The notes below the pieces were generated by a model. The model did not search any database. It was not told the DNA's origin and saw only the letters and a list, made by a program, of their open reading frames with translations. A stretch of DNA of 64,000 nt, taken from assembly GCF_000003815.2 (NCBI RefSeq), contig NC_049981.1:17121781-17185780 (forward strand). Direction: 5' to 3'. Below, in pieces: positions 1-13,600 of this stretch (its first letter is position 1; each line of letters opens with the position of its first letter). Source of the DNA: Branchiostoma floridae (Eukaryota; Chordata; Leptocardii; Amphioxiformes; Branchiostomatidae). The translations under genes and the position numbers were made by a program.

Positions 1-479
1 CTGCCGTACGGCCATGTCTGAATAAAGCTCCTCAAGTTAGTTGCACTTGTGTCGCCCGTGAGTCGTCCCTTTAGCGATCCTTGTACCTACTGGCGTTAAA
101 AAAGGTCCCAGATCTAATTTCCCCATTACTACTTTAGGTGATTAGAAGGGAGATGAAACCTTGGTTGCTATATTAGCTTTCAGATAACGACCGTGATAAC
201 AGAATCATTAATATGGAGAGGTTCGCTTTACGACCCCTGATAAGAAAATGTAAACTTTTAATTTCCATACAGAGGATTCACACATAGCATTGGAAGATGG
301 CTTCTTACAGATTAAATACAGCTCTGGAGACTTGGGGAGATGGAGTCAAGTGTAAGGCATAATGGGCTACAATGGTGGCAAGTTTCATTACCAATATGCC
401 AGGGAGGCTTTGTTTTTCAGCAGTTTTCATCAGTTCATAGGTTGAAGAAAAGACTTGCTATCAGCTATTTACTATTTCA
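1..479. other. Non-coding, nothing recognised
   Basis: I see no coding signal, RNA gene or clear repeat here. The open frames that start at 340 and run rightward stay open only because they enter the GGTT microsatellite. Confidence 0.5.
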
Positions 480-596
480 TTGTTTGTTTGTATGGTTGTT
501 TGTTTGTTTGTTTGTTTATTTATTTATTTGGTTGGTTGGTTGGTTGGTTGGTTGGTTGGTTGGTTGGTTGGTTGGTTGGTTGGTTGGTTGGTTGGG
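480..596. repeat. (TTTG)n/(TTTA)n/(GGTT)n tetranucleotide microsatellite
   Basis: TTTG repeats at about 480-516 pass through a few TTTA units into a nearly pure GGTT tract at 530-596 of about 16 units. It keeps several frames open on both strands, giving artificial WLVG and TNQP repeat peptides. Confidence 0.95.
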
Positions 597-1479
597 TCAG
601 AGTACAGTGCCCTTTCAGTACTAGTACTGCCTGGTCCAAAGTTTGTTCTAGTACATTATGGAAAGGATCTAAAACCAAATCTGACTGAACAGTCAAGCTC
701 AGTGAAAACATTCAAACTAAATGTGCTTCTTGGCTTGATGCAAGGCAGATGAATATTTCAAAATCAAATTGTTTAGAAAATGTATCTACAGCAGACAACA
801 CTGTACCATTCTATATTACAAAGAGGCATTTTTTGCAAGGCATGATATCAAATTCTAATTTGATTTGACTTTTATTCCTTTGGTTCCTAAATAGATCTAT
901 TATCAATCAATTCTCACAATGACTTTGTTTCTGCTTTTATATCAGCAAACAATATTTCATTGTATTGCCATAAGAATCAACATCTCCAGCACATTGTTGG
1001 GCTGTTGATCTACAACATGCTGCTGTATGTTGGCATATTGCTGACAAACAGCAATTAAAACATGAAATACATTTGGGGAAACATCACAACAGGCACTACG
1101 ACATGTTGGCACCAACAGTGACACCATCAGGCAGACCTCTGTAACATCATTACGAAACCAGCATGGCAAAAATTAAAACATGTCAAAAACTATAAATCAG
1201 CAAAACATATTCCCAACAGCATTGCACATAAATGATACCCTTGAGCTTGGTTCAGTGTCTGAAATTGTATTTAGTATCAAAGGAATCGCAGGATTGCATA
1301 ACTAGAAAACCACCACAGGGCTTAAGACAATGGTTGTGTATTTGGAGGTGATAAGCATAAGCTACATTGTGAGTTGAGAATAGGTAGCTTCAAGCTATTT
1401 TGTAGTTTAATCTTACAATGTAAATGTTCTCTTGGTGAGGATCTTTGAAAAAGAAATGAGCCAAATGTTGTAAACGTCT
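597..1479. other. Non-coding, nothing recognised
   Basis: AT-rich sequence without codon-like periodicity, family motifs or obvious repeats. It may include the tail of the SINE to its right, whose left end I cannot place. Confidence 0.4.
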
Positions 1480-1612
1480 AGTACTTAATAGAAGGACTTT
1501 AGCACACATATACATGTAAGGAAGGAAGACACCAGATTCAGCACAGGGATTAGAACCCCTAACTCTGTGATCCAGATGCAGCATTGCTAACTACTAGACC
1601 ACTGTGTGCTCC
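1480..1612 (-). mobile_element. tRNA-derived SINE
   Basis: On the minus strand a tRNA-like head starts at 1612 (GGAGCACACAGTGG). It has an A box TGGTCTAGTAG (complement of 1591-1601) and a B box GGTTCTAATCC (complement of 1547-1557). The spacing suits a tRNA. The head continues into unrelated sequence instead of closing an acceptor stem, so it is a SINE head and not a working tRNA gene. The body probably extends left to about 1400. I see no clear target-site duplication. Confidence 0.65.
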
Positions 1613-2178
1613 TTTGTATCCTAGTGATAACAATATGGTGTGTGTTAGCTGTTACAGAACTACCTGTATGTGCTCCATAGAGACCAATTTTCGAGAGGAA
1701 ACGTCTTTCCCTAGTCAATGATAAAGGTAAATGTCATGTCTTGTTATGCCACATAAAGATCCTGTACCAAAGAGACCAATGATTGTTGGAAGGCAATAAG
1801 GAAAATCCAAGCACAAACCAATATGTGAAAGCAATTGATGATACACACTGAGGACTCTCCAAGTTTAAAGGGACATTTCTCTACATTTTCCAAGCCTCAT
1901 TATCCTCCAAATCCAATTACTGAGCCGTGCTGTACTGTCGAAGCAAATAAGAACCATAAAGCAAATTTGCCCAACCCTTTCTATGACCAACCCAATCTAT
2001 ACTGGTACAAATGATGTTCGGAGTTGTACTGCTGTGCCTGATTGTAAAAATATCTGTGTGTAGCACAGCTGGACGTATGCAATTATGAGGGGAAGCACAT
2101 AAAACATGGTGCAACTATGGGTGGTGTATTCAAACTCCTCCCATGCGGTCGCCTACCAGTTGTGAAAACATGGCTTGA

Positions 2179-2214
2179 GGTGTTCCTCAGGGAGCAATTA
2201 TGGGCCCCCTACTG
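2179..2214 (+). pseudogene. Decayed non-LTR reverse-transcriptase fragment
   Basis: The plus frame reads GVPQGAIMGPLL, a near-exact match to the GVPQGS-x-LGPLL motif of non-LTR retrotransposon reverse transcriptases. The codon just upstream is TGA, and the sequence after the motif (PTPIVFSIIN) has lost the family pattern. This is a small, dead remnant. The open frame continues past 2214, but homology is not visible to me beyond the motif. A 12-residue match could be chance, though the motif is distinctive. Confidence 0.5.
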
Positions 2215-5039
2215 CCAACCCCTATAGTCTTCTCTATCATTAACGTCAGAAACGAAGTTAACTTCTCCAAGAAACTTGTAGGAAGAGGTTCTCAAGTCAA
2301 ACTTTTAACTGTTGCAAAGTTTTGTAGTTGGTTCAAATGGCAAAAGGCGTTCTGTTGACTACGGGCATGTATTTATTTCTAGACATCTATGTGAATTTGC
2401 ACCAATTTGGGGGTTTTGATCATATTATGTACACAAGTTTTTTCAATGCTAGGTAGACCAATTTCTTGATCACAATATTTAAATTTTGTCTTGTTTTTAT
2501 CAACATAATAGACTGTATAAAGTATTTCCAGCAGGAAAAGCTTCAAATTTTTAAACTGTCTATGCTACATTTGCTTATCATACAAAAGAAATTCTTTCCT
2601 TTCATGACGTCAATGAAAAACTGCCAGGCATGTTTGTCACTGCGGGAACCTGCAGTGTATTACATTGTCTACATAAATGGAATTATTTTGTTCTTATTAC
2701 CACCTGCAAACACAGGAAATTTGACAATTTGCCATAAATTTGTGCATATTTTGTGACATTGTTCTTTGAAAAAAACCGCCGCAAAACCTTTTGTAATGTA
2801 AATGAGACCTAATATCAGACCTTTGAAATAGCAAACATTATATCAGTTCTACTCTCGTTTGGACAATCAGAAAAAGTCTGGAAAAAATGGGAGATAAGCT
2901 GAAAAGTACAGTCTCATTGGTCAATATTCATAAGAATGACTCTAAAATCAAACCATTTTGTGTGCATTCTACAAGTATCAATGCCACACTTTTTGCAGTG
3001 GCTTCATTTTCCCGTTTACTACACAGACATTGCCAAACTCAAAATACATAGGGAATAGATGCACTGCAGCAATGAAGGATTTATTTTTTTGACACAAAAA
3101 GTACATTGTGTCTTCATGTACTTAGTACAACACAAATATCTAGCTACTAAGGTAGTCAAAATTTAGGTGCACATCTCCATTTTGGGCGTATAAAAAGCTA
3201 ACATGCACCAAGCATTCATACATTGATACCAAGCCTGACTCCAAGCTAAATAAAATGCAGCCTGATTGCACTCACTATTGATTCAAAATCAGTTGTGGCA
3301 TAACAATAACAAGAATCCAGTTTTGGTAAGCACTCCGCTTAATCACCATTACCAGTCGATTAGGAGTATTGCACTTCCAATACCTGCAGTACAAATCGTT
3401 ATGGGCTGTAAAGTTCAATCTTTAACGTTGATTCAACAGAAAAATCCTATAAATTTCATAAAATACCCCTATTATACTTGACATAGCCTGCAACAGAGAA
3501 CAATAATAGGACATTTTGATATGCCTGTTTGCCAAAAGTTGTCTTTCTCAGAAAATTTTGCAATTAAGAGTTTTATCTCGGATTCCATGATTGTACGGTT
3601 TTTGTCTTGCCATCTGGATGCCTTTGATTGCCAAAAGGCCATTCTAAATTGAAAGGAATAGAAAGAAACAATAATTGGGTGACAGAAATTAGTTAATCAT
3701 TGGACAGATTCGTCATCTCTTACGGTCGATTATGTAAGATTTTCCACTTGGTATAATTGTTTCATGAGCAATCATTTTTACGGGATCCCCTACTTCACTA
3801 CTTTTTTACCAAAGAAATAACTTGGAGTATAAGCATATAAAATTACAGATAATTTGCATAGTCAGTTGTAAATCCAGTGCCAAATTTGCATTAGGGTTCA
3901 ATGAATCCTTTATTTCACATTTGCTTCTTACAAACAATCCAATAGAGAATTTTTACGCATGACTGTAGGCCTCTACTCAATAAGGCAGTGCCATAACTTG
4001 TAACAAATTTCTTATTATGCCCTTAAGTCTAGAATTGGAGTACATGATGTCTCCTATATTAGGCTACTGACAACACTATCCTGTCGTGTCTTAGGGGAAG
4101 AAAGGAATAGACTAGAGGTCAACAATTATGGTAAACAGCACATCCCGACATTCCTGCATTCAAAAGTGATCCTGTTGTCTCTAGTGTTAAACCATAGTTG
4201 GGTCCAGACTACAATCTTGCAATGGCTTTGGCACTTACTCAGCTTTAGACCAGGTATATGAATGCACATGTTCATCCTATCAATTTTTTAAACATACACA
4301 ATTGAACATAACCCATGGAAACATTGTTGAACATTAAACTTTCTTTCTGTATGCTTTGAACATTTCTTGAATTTGAAACTGTACATTTACTCCGTTGTGC
4401 AGTAATTGCCCTAGTCTGTCAAGAGTTGACGTTGGTGGTACACAATTCATTACACAAGCAAATAACCAGTCATCGCAGTTTATTCACAAAGTTCTCTAAT
4501 TAAAGAAATTAACACTCTTGAAGAACTAAATGAAATGGCTTACTGAGTAATATACCAGCAATGACACAGGTCACTTGGATACTTGGATACTTTATACTTG
4601 ATACCTCTGTCACACAAAGCTTTAGAGCAGACCTTAACAAGTACAAATAAGTATGATACACATGCCCCTAGGCCATGATTTGTCTCCCCCCCCCCCCTCC
4701 CCCACACACAAAAACTTGTTAACGACAACCAAGATGTTTCCTGGCAGCAGGAATTTCTCCCTGACATTCCAGATTGCAGAGATAGATTTCCATGGGAACA
4801 GTAATCTGTTTATTGTCATGATTTTTAAAAACTCTCTTGTTATTTTGACTATCACACCCTAATGACAAACTACATGTAAAAAGGACTCAAATTGCTAGAC
4901 ATTGGTTTTCTTGGAAAATCCCCAAATAGAACAAAATGGCAGCTATCTAATTCCTTCTACTCTCGTATATGGCCAAATTTGGTTATGATGTATATGATGG
5001 AGAGTGTGCTACAAATTGGGCTCTTTTGGTAACCATGTC
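2215..5039. other. Non-coding, presumed intronic or intergenic
   Basis: AT-rich sequence with no coding signal. It includes a short 8-bp tandem (CTTGGATA) near 4572-4606 and a C run at 4686-4697 followed by CA-rich bases. Confidence 0.45.
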
Positions 5040-5125
5040 AGGACCAACTGACTTAGGGCGGTGTGATTAGGAAAGAAAGGTCATCTGTTGCCTCTTCGAA
5101 TCCCTGATCACCATATTTGGGCAAT
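5040..5125 (+). mobile_element. Possible tRNA-derived SINE remnant
   Basis: A B-box-like TTCGAATCCC at 5095-5104 is preceded by GGGCGGTGTGATTAG at 5057-5071 and followed by TGATCACCATATTTGGGCAA. The arrangement resembles tRNA-headed SINEs of marine invertebrates. The A box is poor, so this is a tentative call. Confidence 0.35.
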
Positions 5126-7379
5126 TTCTGAGCATATGGCGCAGTACCGGAACTTGACTTCTTACAAACAAACCGAGACATAATTGCGACTTCCTAGGTA
5201 GAGTAGCAGAAAATAATCAAAAGGAGGTCATATATTGGACCACCTTTTACCGGATAATTGGGGGTATACTTCTAGCTTTGACAGCACATGTCAATACTGA
5301 TCTAAGTCAGCACATAATGAGACTCTCATGCACAATAAAATCTATGAAATTCAATGGAAAACAGTTCTGGTAGACTGATGTGGCTTTCCTATAGAAGTCA
5401 TACCTCAAATCAAAGCACCAGAGTCAGCCCAATAACTGTTGTTGATACACATGGAACCTGACTGTTGTGCATGTACAATTTTGTGCAGGTCAGAACTAGA
5501 GCCACCCAAGAAAGAAGATTGAATCTCCATTTCTGTAGTTTAACTTTCTATATAGCAAGCAACTTGAATGTGCTTCTCTGGCTCCAAACTGCAGCACTGC
5601 TTTTTTTGCCTGAAATGTGCACTAGACATTCTGAATACATATACATGTCCTTCCTACACCAGATAGTGCATAGGGCAGTGCCCATCAATAGCCCTAGGGC
5701 CACACAACTTTATGCATCACTACTGTAACAGCAGAGGGTTAATTTATTATAATTGATGAACACCAAGCAGAGAAAGCAATAAGTACCATTTTTAAAGTCT
5801 TAGGAATGCTATGGATTGATTAAAGACCTACCAAACACTTTACCCACTTAGCCATTGCACAGATGATACATTTAGATGTATGTGCTTTAATTCAAAGAAT
5901 GAATTTTAAACTTATCCACACAAAACACATTACTTATAAGGTCTATGTCTATTGCACAGTCCAAAAGACAACTGGACATGATGCAGGTCCTAACCAATTA
6001 GGTACATACAAGATGCTCCTACATCATGCAAAGTTGTGATTTAGCATAATGTTGCTCAGACATTGAGTTATGGTACCAATTTGTTACAATAAAGGTCACA
6101 GCATATTTTTCCATTCGTTCCAGTAACTGTTGTACTTATCAATTTCTTCTCACAATCACAAACTTATGGACTTTTCAAACCAACCAGTCATGTGTCTGCT
6201 TAAAATGATACATTACAAATTCATATTTTCTTAAATCTGTATATGATTTAGTTAGTGGGACTTTACAATCCTTAATTGTACCAAAAGTCTTGGAACTTAC
6301 AACAAGAAATCATATGCTCATGAATAACAGATTTAAAATGAAGACTGCAAACTGCAAAGATTTTTGATAGCGTAATCAAAGTTTCTGTAGCCCTGTTTGC
6401 ATCTTCCTTGCTCTTTGCTAACTTTTGCAAATCTATGTTAATAAGCAAAGGACCTACATGGCATATGGCAGGAACAAGGGAATGACTAGTCCCAACAAGC
6501 CGTCAGTAATTGGCCATTGAGGTATATGACTTCTTGCTTGTTAGAGTTGCTTTTTTCAAAAGATGCAGTGCACTAATGAGCTCTTCAGGGATCACAATTA
6601 GGCTAACATGGGCTAATTTCTGCTCCAGTACACTCAGTACAGCCATCATAAATGTCATAATCATCATTAGGGCTTACACTAGGGGTCATAGGAAACATGT
6701 CTGACGTTTCTGAGAATTTCCCCACACTGTTTAGTAATAAAAAAAGGTTAAAAATGAGAGTTTGCACTGAAGTTATTGATACAATGGCGGGCTGTCTGTG
6801 CATGCATGGTGTCTGCATGTTTTCCCGACTATCCCTTCTAGACCAAAGTGAAGAAAAAGAAAATGCCTCGTTTACATGGCTCACTTGCTTATGGCAAGAA
6901 GAAATTGCATTTCAGATTCTTTATTTGATTTATACCAGGGTCTATCAAAGCTTTAGCTTTGCATGCTTTCCTAGTTAGATCCCAAACTCTTGTGGAAAAA
7001 AAAGATAGAACTTCAAACCGCAGCAGCAATGAGAATAAAAATATCCCTTCACTAAGTCTTCTTTATTGGTTACAAAGTCATTTATACATTAAGAAACTGC
7101 AGTGCAAACAACTTTAAAACATAGTATCTTTCACTCATAAACCATGTATTTTCAATAAATTCTAATTCAAATACCCTGGAGGAACTGTAGCTGGCATAAA
7201 AGGACCAAGATTTTTATATATATCTTAATTTCAAGTCAAAGTTTTGGAAGGGATTGTTCCATTTTTCTTCAGGATTGAACTGCTGATGAGCCTGACAGCT
7301 TGTCATTTCTGCCCAGTTAAGTTTGGGTCATATTTAAAAAGATGAAACTTCCACTGATGAAAAGCGGCTAACGAGTCCC
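5126..7379. other. Non-coding, nothing recognised
   Basis: AT-rich sequence. Short open frames, including an overlapping pair on opposite strands at 6603-6978, show no family resemblance. Confidence 0.45.
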
Positions 7380-7640
7380 ACTAGGCCAGGTTTTCACATC
7401 TTTTCAACCTTCGTTTCTATGACACTCTGCGTGCGCTTGAAGCATCTCCTCTGTCTCGTTACGAAGACGCCCTAATTGGCTCAGTTGGGACCATTCGTCC
7501 GGCCAATTAGCAAGCTTTGTTGATTTTCTCCCGAGGCAGCAGCACCTGAGATCAAGGCGCAGGAAGTACTTTCAAAGACCACCTTTGTGACAGCTGATTT
7601 GTCTTTGTGTCGCCAAGATGTAAGGGCTACAAAATCCTGG
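7380..7640. promoter_or_regulatory. Candidate cis-regulatory block
   Basis: This stretch has more G+C than its flanks and a dense set of developmental-factor-like sites. CTAATTGG at 7472-7479 and its exact reverse complement CCAATTAG at 7503-7510 are homeodomain-like. CTTTGTT (7515-7521), CTTTCAAAG (7569-7577) and CCTTTGT (7583-7589) suit Sox or TCF factors. E-boxes CACCTG (7543-7548) and CAGCTG (7591-7596) are also present. There is no coding signal. The call rests on motif density only. Confidence 0.25.
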
Positions 7641-10600
7641 GGTATTTAACTGCCGACACTTTCGTGCTAGAACAACTTCAAGGAGAAGCAGGACGATAAC
7701 TTAAAGCAGTTTTATGCTTCAGAAGATTTGAGGGAACAAAATACAGCCATAAACTCCCCCTTAGATCTAAACATAAAATAAAGAATTCTTTACTATGAGA
7801 ACTAAGCGGCCTTGACAATGCACCATATTAAGCTTTCTACTCTCATGTTGTTTACAAGAAATACACCACTGTGGAAGCTTAGTTATTCATATTAATCCTA
7901 AATCCTACCATAAATACCATCTACTGATTGAGCGGATGCTGCATGCTGTTATGGGTGTCACAATTTCAACAGGCACCACATGAAATCATTTCCTCATTCT
8001 GACATGCTGTTCTCAGCAAAACAAGGGTAGAAAATTAGTTTGCACAGCATGGACGTTTTCTTGACAAATGCATCAATTATGTATAAGTTAACAAAATATC
8101 ATGAAAAGCATCATAAAGGAAAACAAATCTTTATTGTCAATATATGTTAAAACTACAAAAAAAAGTTGCAGTTTTCATCAGCTCACAAATAACTCGCTTT
8201 TTACTTTAGGCCTTTAGAAACACCAAAGAATGACAGAAACTTTGTGATGTCTATGATACAAACCCTATTGCTTTAACTTGTTTTACGCAGGTTTGATTCA
8301 ATCATCCTGCCTTTCATCCCATGTAGCTGGTCCTAATGACATCAGTTTGATTTCATTACTCCCGATATGCCTCTCCTTGCTGTTTACACAATAGAAATTT
8401 GTTACCATGGGAACTGTGGCTCCTGAGAGATCAGCTAATGTGGCAGACACTGTTGCTCCTAGCTTTTCTATCCCAACGATAATTGAATCTTCTTTTCATC
8501 TTGTTTTCTATGCCAGATCCTTCCTTTGTGTCTATTTGATGCTTAATCTAGTAAAAACCACATGTCCCCAGGCAAATCTCTGATAAACTGCATTACCCCT
8601 ACCCACCCTAGCTTGAAGAAAGAAAATATGATCAAATTCCTGACGTTCGTCAACATGATCAGTGACTCCTTGATCTAACTGGAAGACTTGTACAAAAAGA
8701 ATGGCTTGTCCTCCATTGATCCATGTTTGAATGATAGTTACTGACACAGGCTGTCAGTGCCGGTTTAATCTAGGCTTGTTAGCCTACTAATTTCATAAGG
8801 CTTACAGGACTGCACCTGGCCTTGGTGTAAGCTGAAACCTCAGCTTTTCAGGATGAATTATCATTAGCAGCCATATTTTTAGCAGCTGCGCATCCTCTGT
8901 CCTGCTGGTTTTGATATTAGCGATAAAAACTGGTACAACCAGTTCTTCATGAATGTTCTTAATAATATACCATTCTACGGGACCACAAAATAGTCCTGGA
9001 AATCTTTCTACATTTAGCATGAAATGACAACTTAAAGGGAAAAATGGTTCCCCTTGCAATTTGTCATCATTTAGGACAACAATTTTTTTTTCAATTTTTT
9101 TTTAAACTACATATATTTGTTTGGAATCTAATCATGAGGTTTTCTTCATATTTCAAGCTGTAATATTATCAAAGTAAGGAAATGGAAAGAAATTTTAATT
9201 ACATTAAAAGGTTGCAAACACAAAAAAATCAATTTTCATTTCTTGAAATCTGTTCTGCAAATTCAAAATGTAATAAATGCTAGATTTATTGTTTGAATCA
9301 ATGTCTGGTCCTTATTCTTGTAAAACTTTGGTTTGGTGTTTCTGCCTTGTTAAATGCTAAAGAAAACACACTGAGGCACAGCAAGATTTCCTGAGGGGAA
9401 TTAAATAATCATCTCAATGACAACTGTACAGACAACAATGAGGACTGTGACTTTGCCAGTTTATTAGATTACTCTACTCTCTCTGCCAAGTATGACAGCA
9501 TAAACCAGATGTGTAAAATTTGATCTCTAGAAAAGCTGTTACTATATTGCACCTAGAATCTGCCTCATCAATCTATGCAGGACAGCATTACCAATGTCAC
9601 AAGTTTGGAGCTGTCGAGGCGGGATAATCTAGCTGAAGTCAATATGTAGGTCCAAAACAACCTCCAGACAGAGTGCCTTCCAACAAAGTGCTGGTAAAGC
9701 TTAAAGGTCACTTCTAATATGTTTTACTACTTCTCCTTGAGTATAAATCCTTCCCTCCACACATTTTATGAGGCTTGAGTACCTTTCAAGTAGGACTATG
9801 TACAATTTTGCCTTCTGGGTATACTGTCGATTTTGTCCCTGATGTCGAGAGTAATGTTCAAAATGGGCAGAAAAGCCTCCTCACTATTTAACATGCAGCC
9901 ACATGAGACTACCTATATGGTGGGTTGTTGGAATGAAAGCCTTAAGTTACACAATACATACAACAGGTTCTAGTCAGTGTTTGTATTCAATTTTATTTGT
10001 GACTAATGACTTGTTAAGGTATCAATCACTGTAATGTCCGGAAATGTTTTAGCTATTATAAAATTTGGCTTGTTGCAGGAATAGAGTGGTTTGGGATTGT
10101 TGGGCGCAGAGCCTAGATCTGACATAGGTGATTTATGGAGAAGCAATCTACCATTAGGGTTTCTAAGACTTGGGGGTATAAAAGTCTTAAAGGGAACATT
10201 TTCATGATGTAAGTTAAGGGAATTACTCTTCTTACCCTACAGGTTGGTCCTAAGTTATGATATAGTCAATTTTGTGGTGCTCAACTTTGCATGAATCTTT
10301 TTAAAAACTAATTCTACACTGATAAACTTACACCTGCCTTATGTGCATTACTATAGTACTGGGCTGTTCAATACACATTTTCCATGTGATAATAACAAAA
10401 AGTGGTAAAACATTATGTGAAAATCTTCCTCTGTTTCATGCAAAGAAATTCCCTATGGCTAAGACGGTTTACCTAGAATTGAGAAAATTACTCTTACACA
10501 GTAATTTACTTGCACAGTCCCAAATGTAATGTTGTGCCATGTTCACATAGAAACAGTTGTGTGAAAAAAACAGTTGCTGCTTTAGTGCTTTGACCAAAGT

Positions 10601-13600
10601 TTAAACATTTTGTCAGCAGTATTCAAATACAATTGATATATAAGGTATGCACCATGTAAGGCCCAAAACCCTGGGGCCTTATGCAGGGTAGAAACAGTGC
10701 TGATGAATCATGTAGCAGCCACTTGTGTGAGTTAGGAGGGACCCCAAATTTCAGGCCCAATCAGCTGATATGTGGACAGAATCTGGTGGTAGGGATTTTG
10801 CTGCACAGTGCAGAATTGTAAATGACAAATCAAGCTTCTTTGATGGATCACAGCTAAAATTCTCTTCTCTTCCCTTTGTGCAAATATGCAAACTCGTGGG
10901 TCACAAGAACACCATTTCAATTTCAAACAAAACCATCCAGAAAATCTTTTTGAAAAAGCTTAAGCAGCACATTCTCAACTTAAACATACATACTTAATAT
11001 CATCAGAATCTGTTAATCTGAAAGTAGCAGCATCTTTGCATCTTCATTTGTACATGTTAGAATGCTTTAGTCCAAGCAAATCTAAACCATCAAATATTTT
11101 CCAAGCTGAAGACAGCAGCACCTTCCACACCTAGACAAAAATTTCTTGCTAGATCTTTTAAATTCAAGCAAGACCGAGCCAAAATGTTTTCTAAAGATAA
11201 AAGTAGTGGCACATTCCCAACTGAGACATGCATAAACCTGTCTCTTAAGCTGAAAACAGCAGCCTATTTGTACATGAACATAAAGATTTTTTTCTTTGGA
11301 CATTCCACACTTATCAAAGCACCTGTGCAAGTGTGTGTGTCCCATGTGTTGTTTGGTACTATATGAGGATTACTGTTAAGGACATCCCTGTCGCCACCTG
11401 GGTACAAAAGGACTCTTATGGTCTCAGCAGTGCTTGGAAGGCTACAGAAAGGATTGGGGACATAATACCCAACATCTCATGAAGGACATGTACATCTGGG
11501 ATATAGAGTGTTAGTGTGAGCTCATTAATGGACCCTTACAACATGTAGCACTTCCATATGGCTACCTGATTAGTGAATATGGAACACCTGCCTTATGTGT
11601 ACAAAGGACTCATTGAAAATGCAAATGCAACTTTGTGAGAGACTCACAAAATATTTCAAGATGGTTAGAGCCTATAAGAACGCTTTCTTGGTTATCATGA
11701 AAGCCCATTTGCTTGAAAATGATGTTTTTCAGAATATGAGAACTGTGGCCATGTGGAGATGGCAGTAGCTATGTTTTCAGCACTAAGGACAGAGCAAACA
11801 ACAACAGCTGGATTCAACAGGTCGTTTTTGTGATTCAAAAGCAGATACTATTTCTTTGGCCATGATTGGCTACACAGAGAACATGCTTTACACTTAATTT
11901 TTTGATATTGATATTAACAAGACACAAAACACCCCAACATTGATAAGTTGGAGCAATTTAATATATCTATACAGAAAAGCAGTCTTAATTGTTGATAAGG
12001 CTTTGCTTGCTTACGGGTAGACACAAGGGGTCAATAGGACAGAAGGACAGTAGGGCAATTAAGATATCAGTAGACTCTTCTATTATCAGCCTTAAAGCTG
12101 CAATAGAACCAAACATCTTTTCTGTTTTCTAAAGTTTGGTAGATACATCATTACAAATACAAAATCTACAGATTAGAGCTTGAAAGAATGGATTGTGAAA
12201 TCTTTATTGCCTTTAACTCAGCACTTAACGCAAAGATTGCTTTACAGGATCTTATTTCAATCAACTTAAGGCATAAATCCTCATTGTATGGATAGAAAAA
12301 TATGACAATGACAATCTTTAGATGCAAGCATACAGACAACATTGGAAAAAAAAAGCTATCTGTAGGATAGATTTGATCTTGTATTCCACCGTATTTATGG
12401 GTTTCTTGTCTAATGCTGCTAACTTGTTGCTAGCATATACAACTTGTCAATCATATTCTCCCAGACCCAATAAGGATCCAAATATAGAAGTAAGTCCTAT
12501 CAGTCCCATCTATAAGATTCACCTCATAACATATTTAAAGCAAAACTGGATGTTTGTCTACTTTGTTTTGAGAGGAAAGCTATTGCACAACACCTTCATT
12601 AAAGTAGAGGCAACGTGCAAAGGTATTGACACATATGACTGAGCATTCTTTATTCCACAGGAAGAAATCAATGTTCACCAACTCAACGCTTATCCTCACA
12701 CTTTGTCACTTTAACATGGCAAAGCAACGCAGATTCTTCACAGCACAACGCAAAAGCACAATAGGTTTAATATTGGGTACCCGGGAGAATTCGGCTCATT
12801 CACGACAACGACTCATGGTATTGACATCGTTTTCATACCAAAATGTTGACAAATGTGTCATTCAAGAAGGCAAAACCACCCCATGTACAGAACATTGCAT
12901 CAAGTACCCTGCTGTTTATCTCAAATTTACACCCGCCTACTGTTATAATTCTAGCCAATGGTCAGGCATTTCCCCATAAGTGTCCAAATAACGGCAAACA
13001 GGGGACTCCATACATAATTGCCAGGACTTCTGTCCATAGAATATTATCTCGCAACTGCAGAAAAATCCACTGCCAAAAATGTTAGCCGAAAGATCCATCA
13101 TACGGCAAAAGCCACCCCTCCGGGAAATATCAACTTCAAAGAGTTAGTTACTCTTATCACTTTGCCAGTGAGAAAAAAAATTCTCGTTGAAAAGCATGCC
13201 GTATATTACACTCCAAGGTTCCAATACCTTTCAATAAAGATAGTGGTCACAAGTATATACCTTTATCCTCGTGTAGAATTATCTCCGGGTAGCAGGACAT
13301 GATATGGTTTCCCTTTGACAGTTGACGGATGGGCCTACTAAAAACTATGGAAAGCTGTATCTCCAACAAGTCTTCGACCAGCCACTGCCATGAATTACAT
13401 ATTTAGCTGTCATAACTAGAAGCTCTATCTGATGAAAACGGAGGCTCAACTTCAAGCCCAGGAGACTGCAAAAGTAGCAGGATTGTCACTTCCTTTATCC
13501 TTTCTGAAACAGGTTTTACTTTCAAAGCTTCTTCATTATTTAAAAGTGTTGCCAAAAAGGGTCTCCTGAATGTTGCATTCACATAATGGTCACAAAATTC

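Noticed and set aside
1547-1612. Possible functional tRNA gene
   Set aside because: A and B boxes are present but the acceptor stem does not close and the B box is off consensus. A SINE head is the better reading.
12775-12800. GGGTACCCGGGAGAATTC, resembling a cloning-vector polylinker
   Set aside because: Order and neighbouring bases differ from common polylinkers, and no vector sequence flanks it. A chance cluster of restriction sites.
13470-13530. Minus-strand peptide ALKVKPVSE, reminiscent of the CELF IQVKPADSE segment
   Set aside because: Only KVKP is shared, the sides do not match and there are no suitable splice sites.
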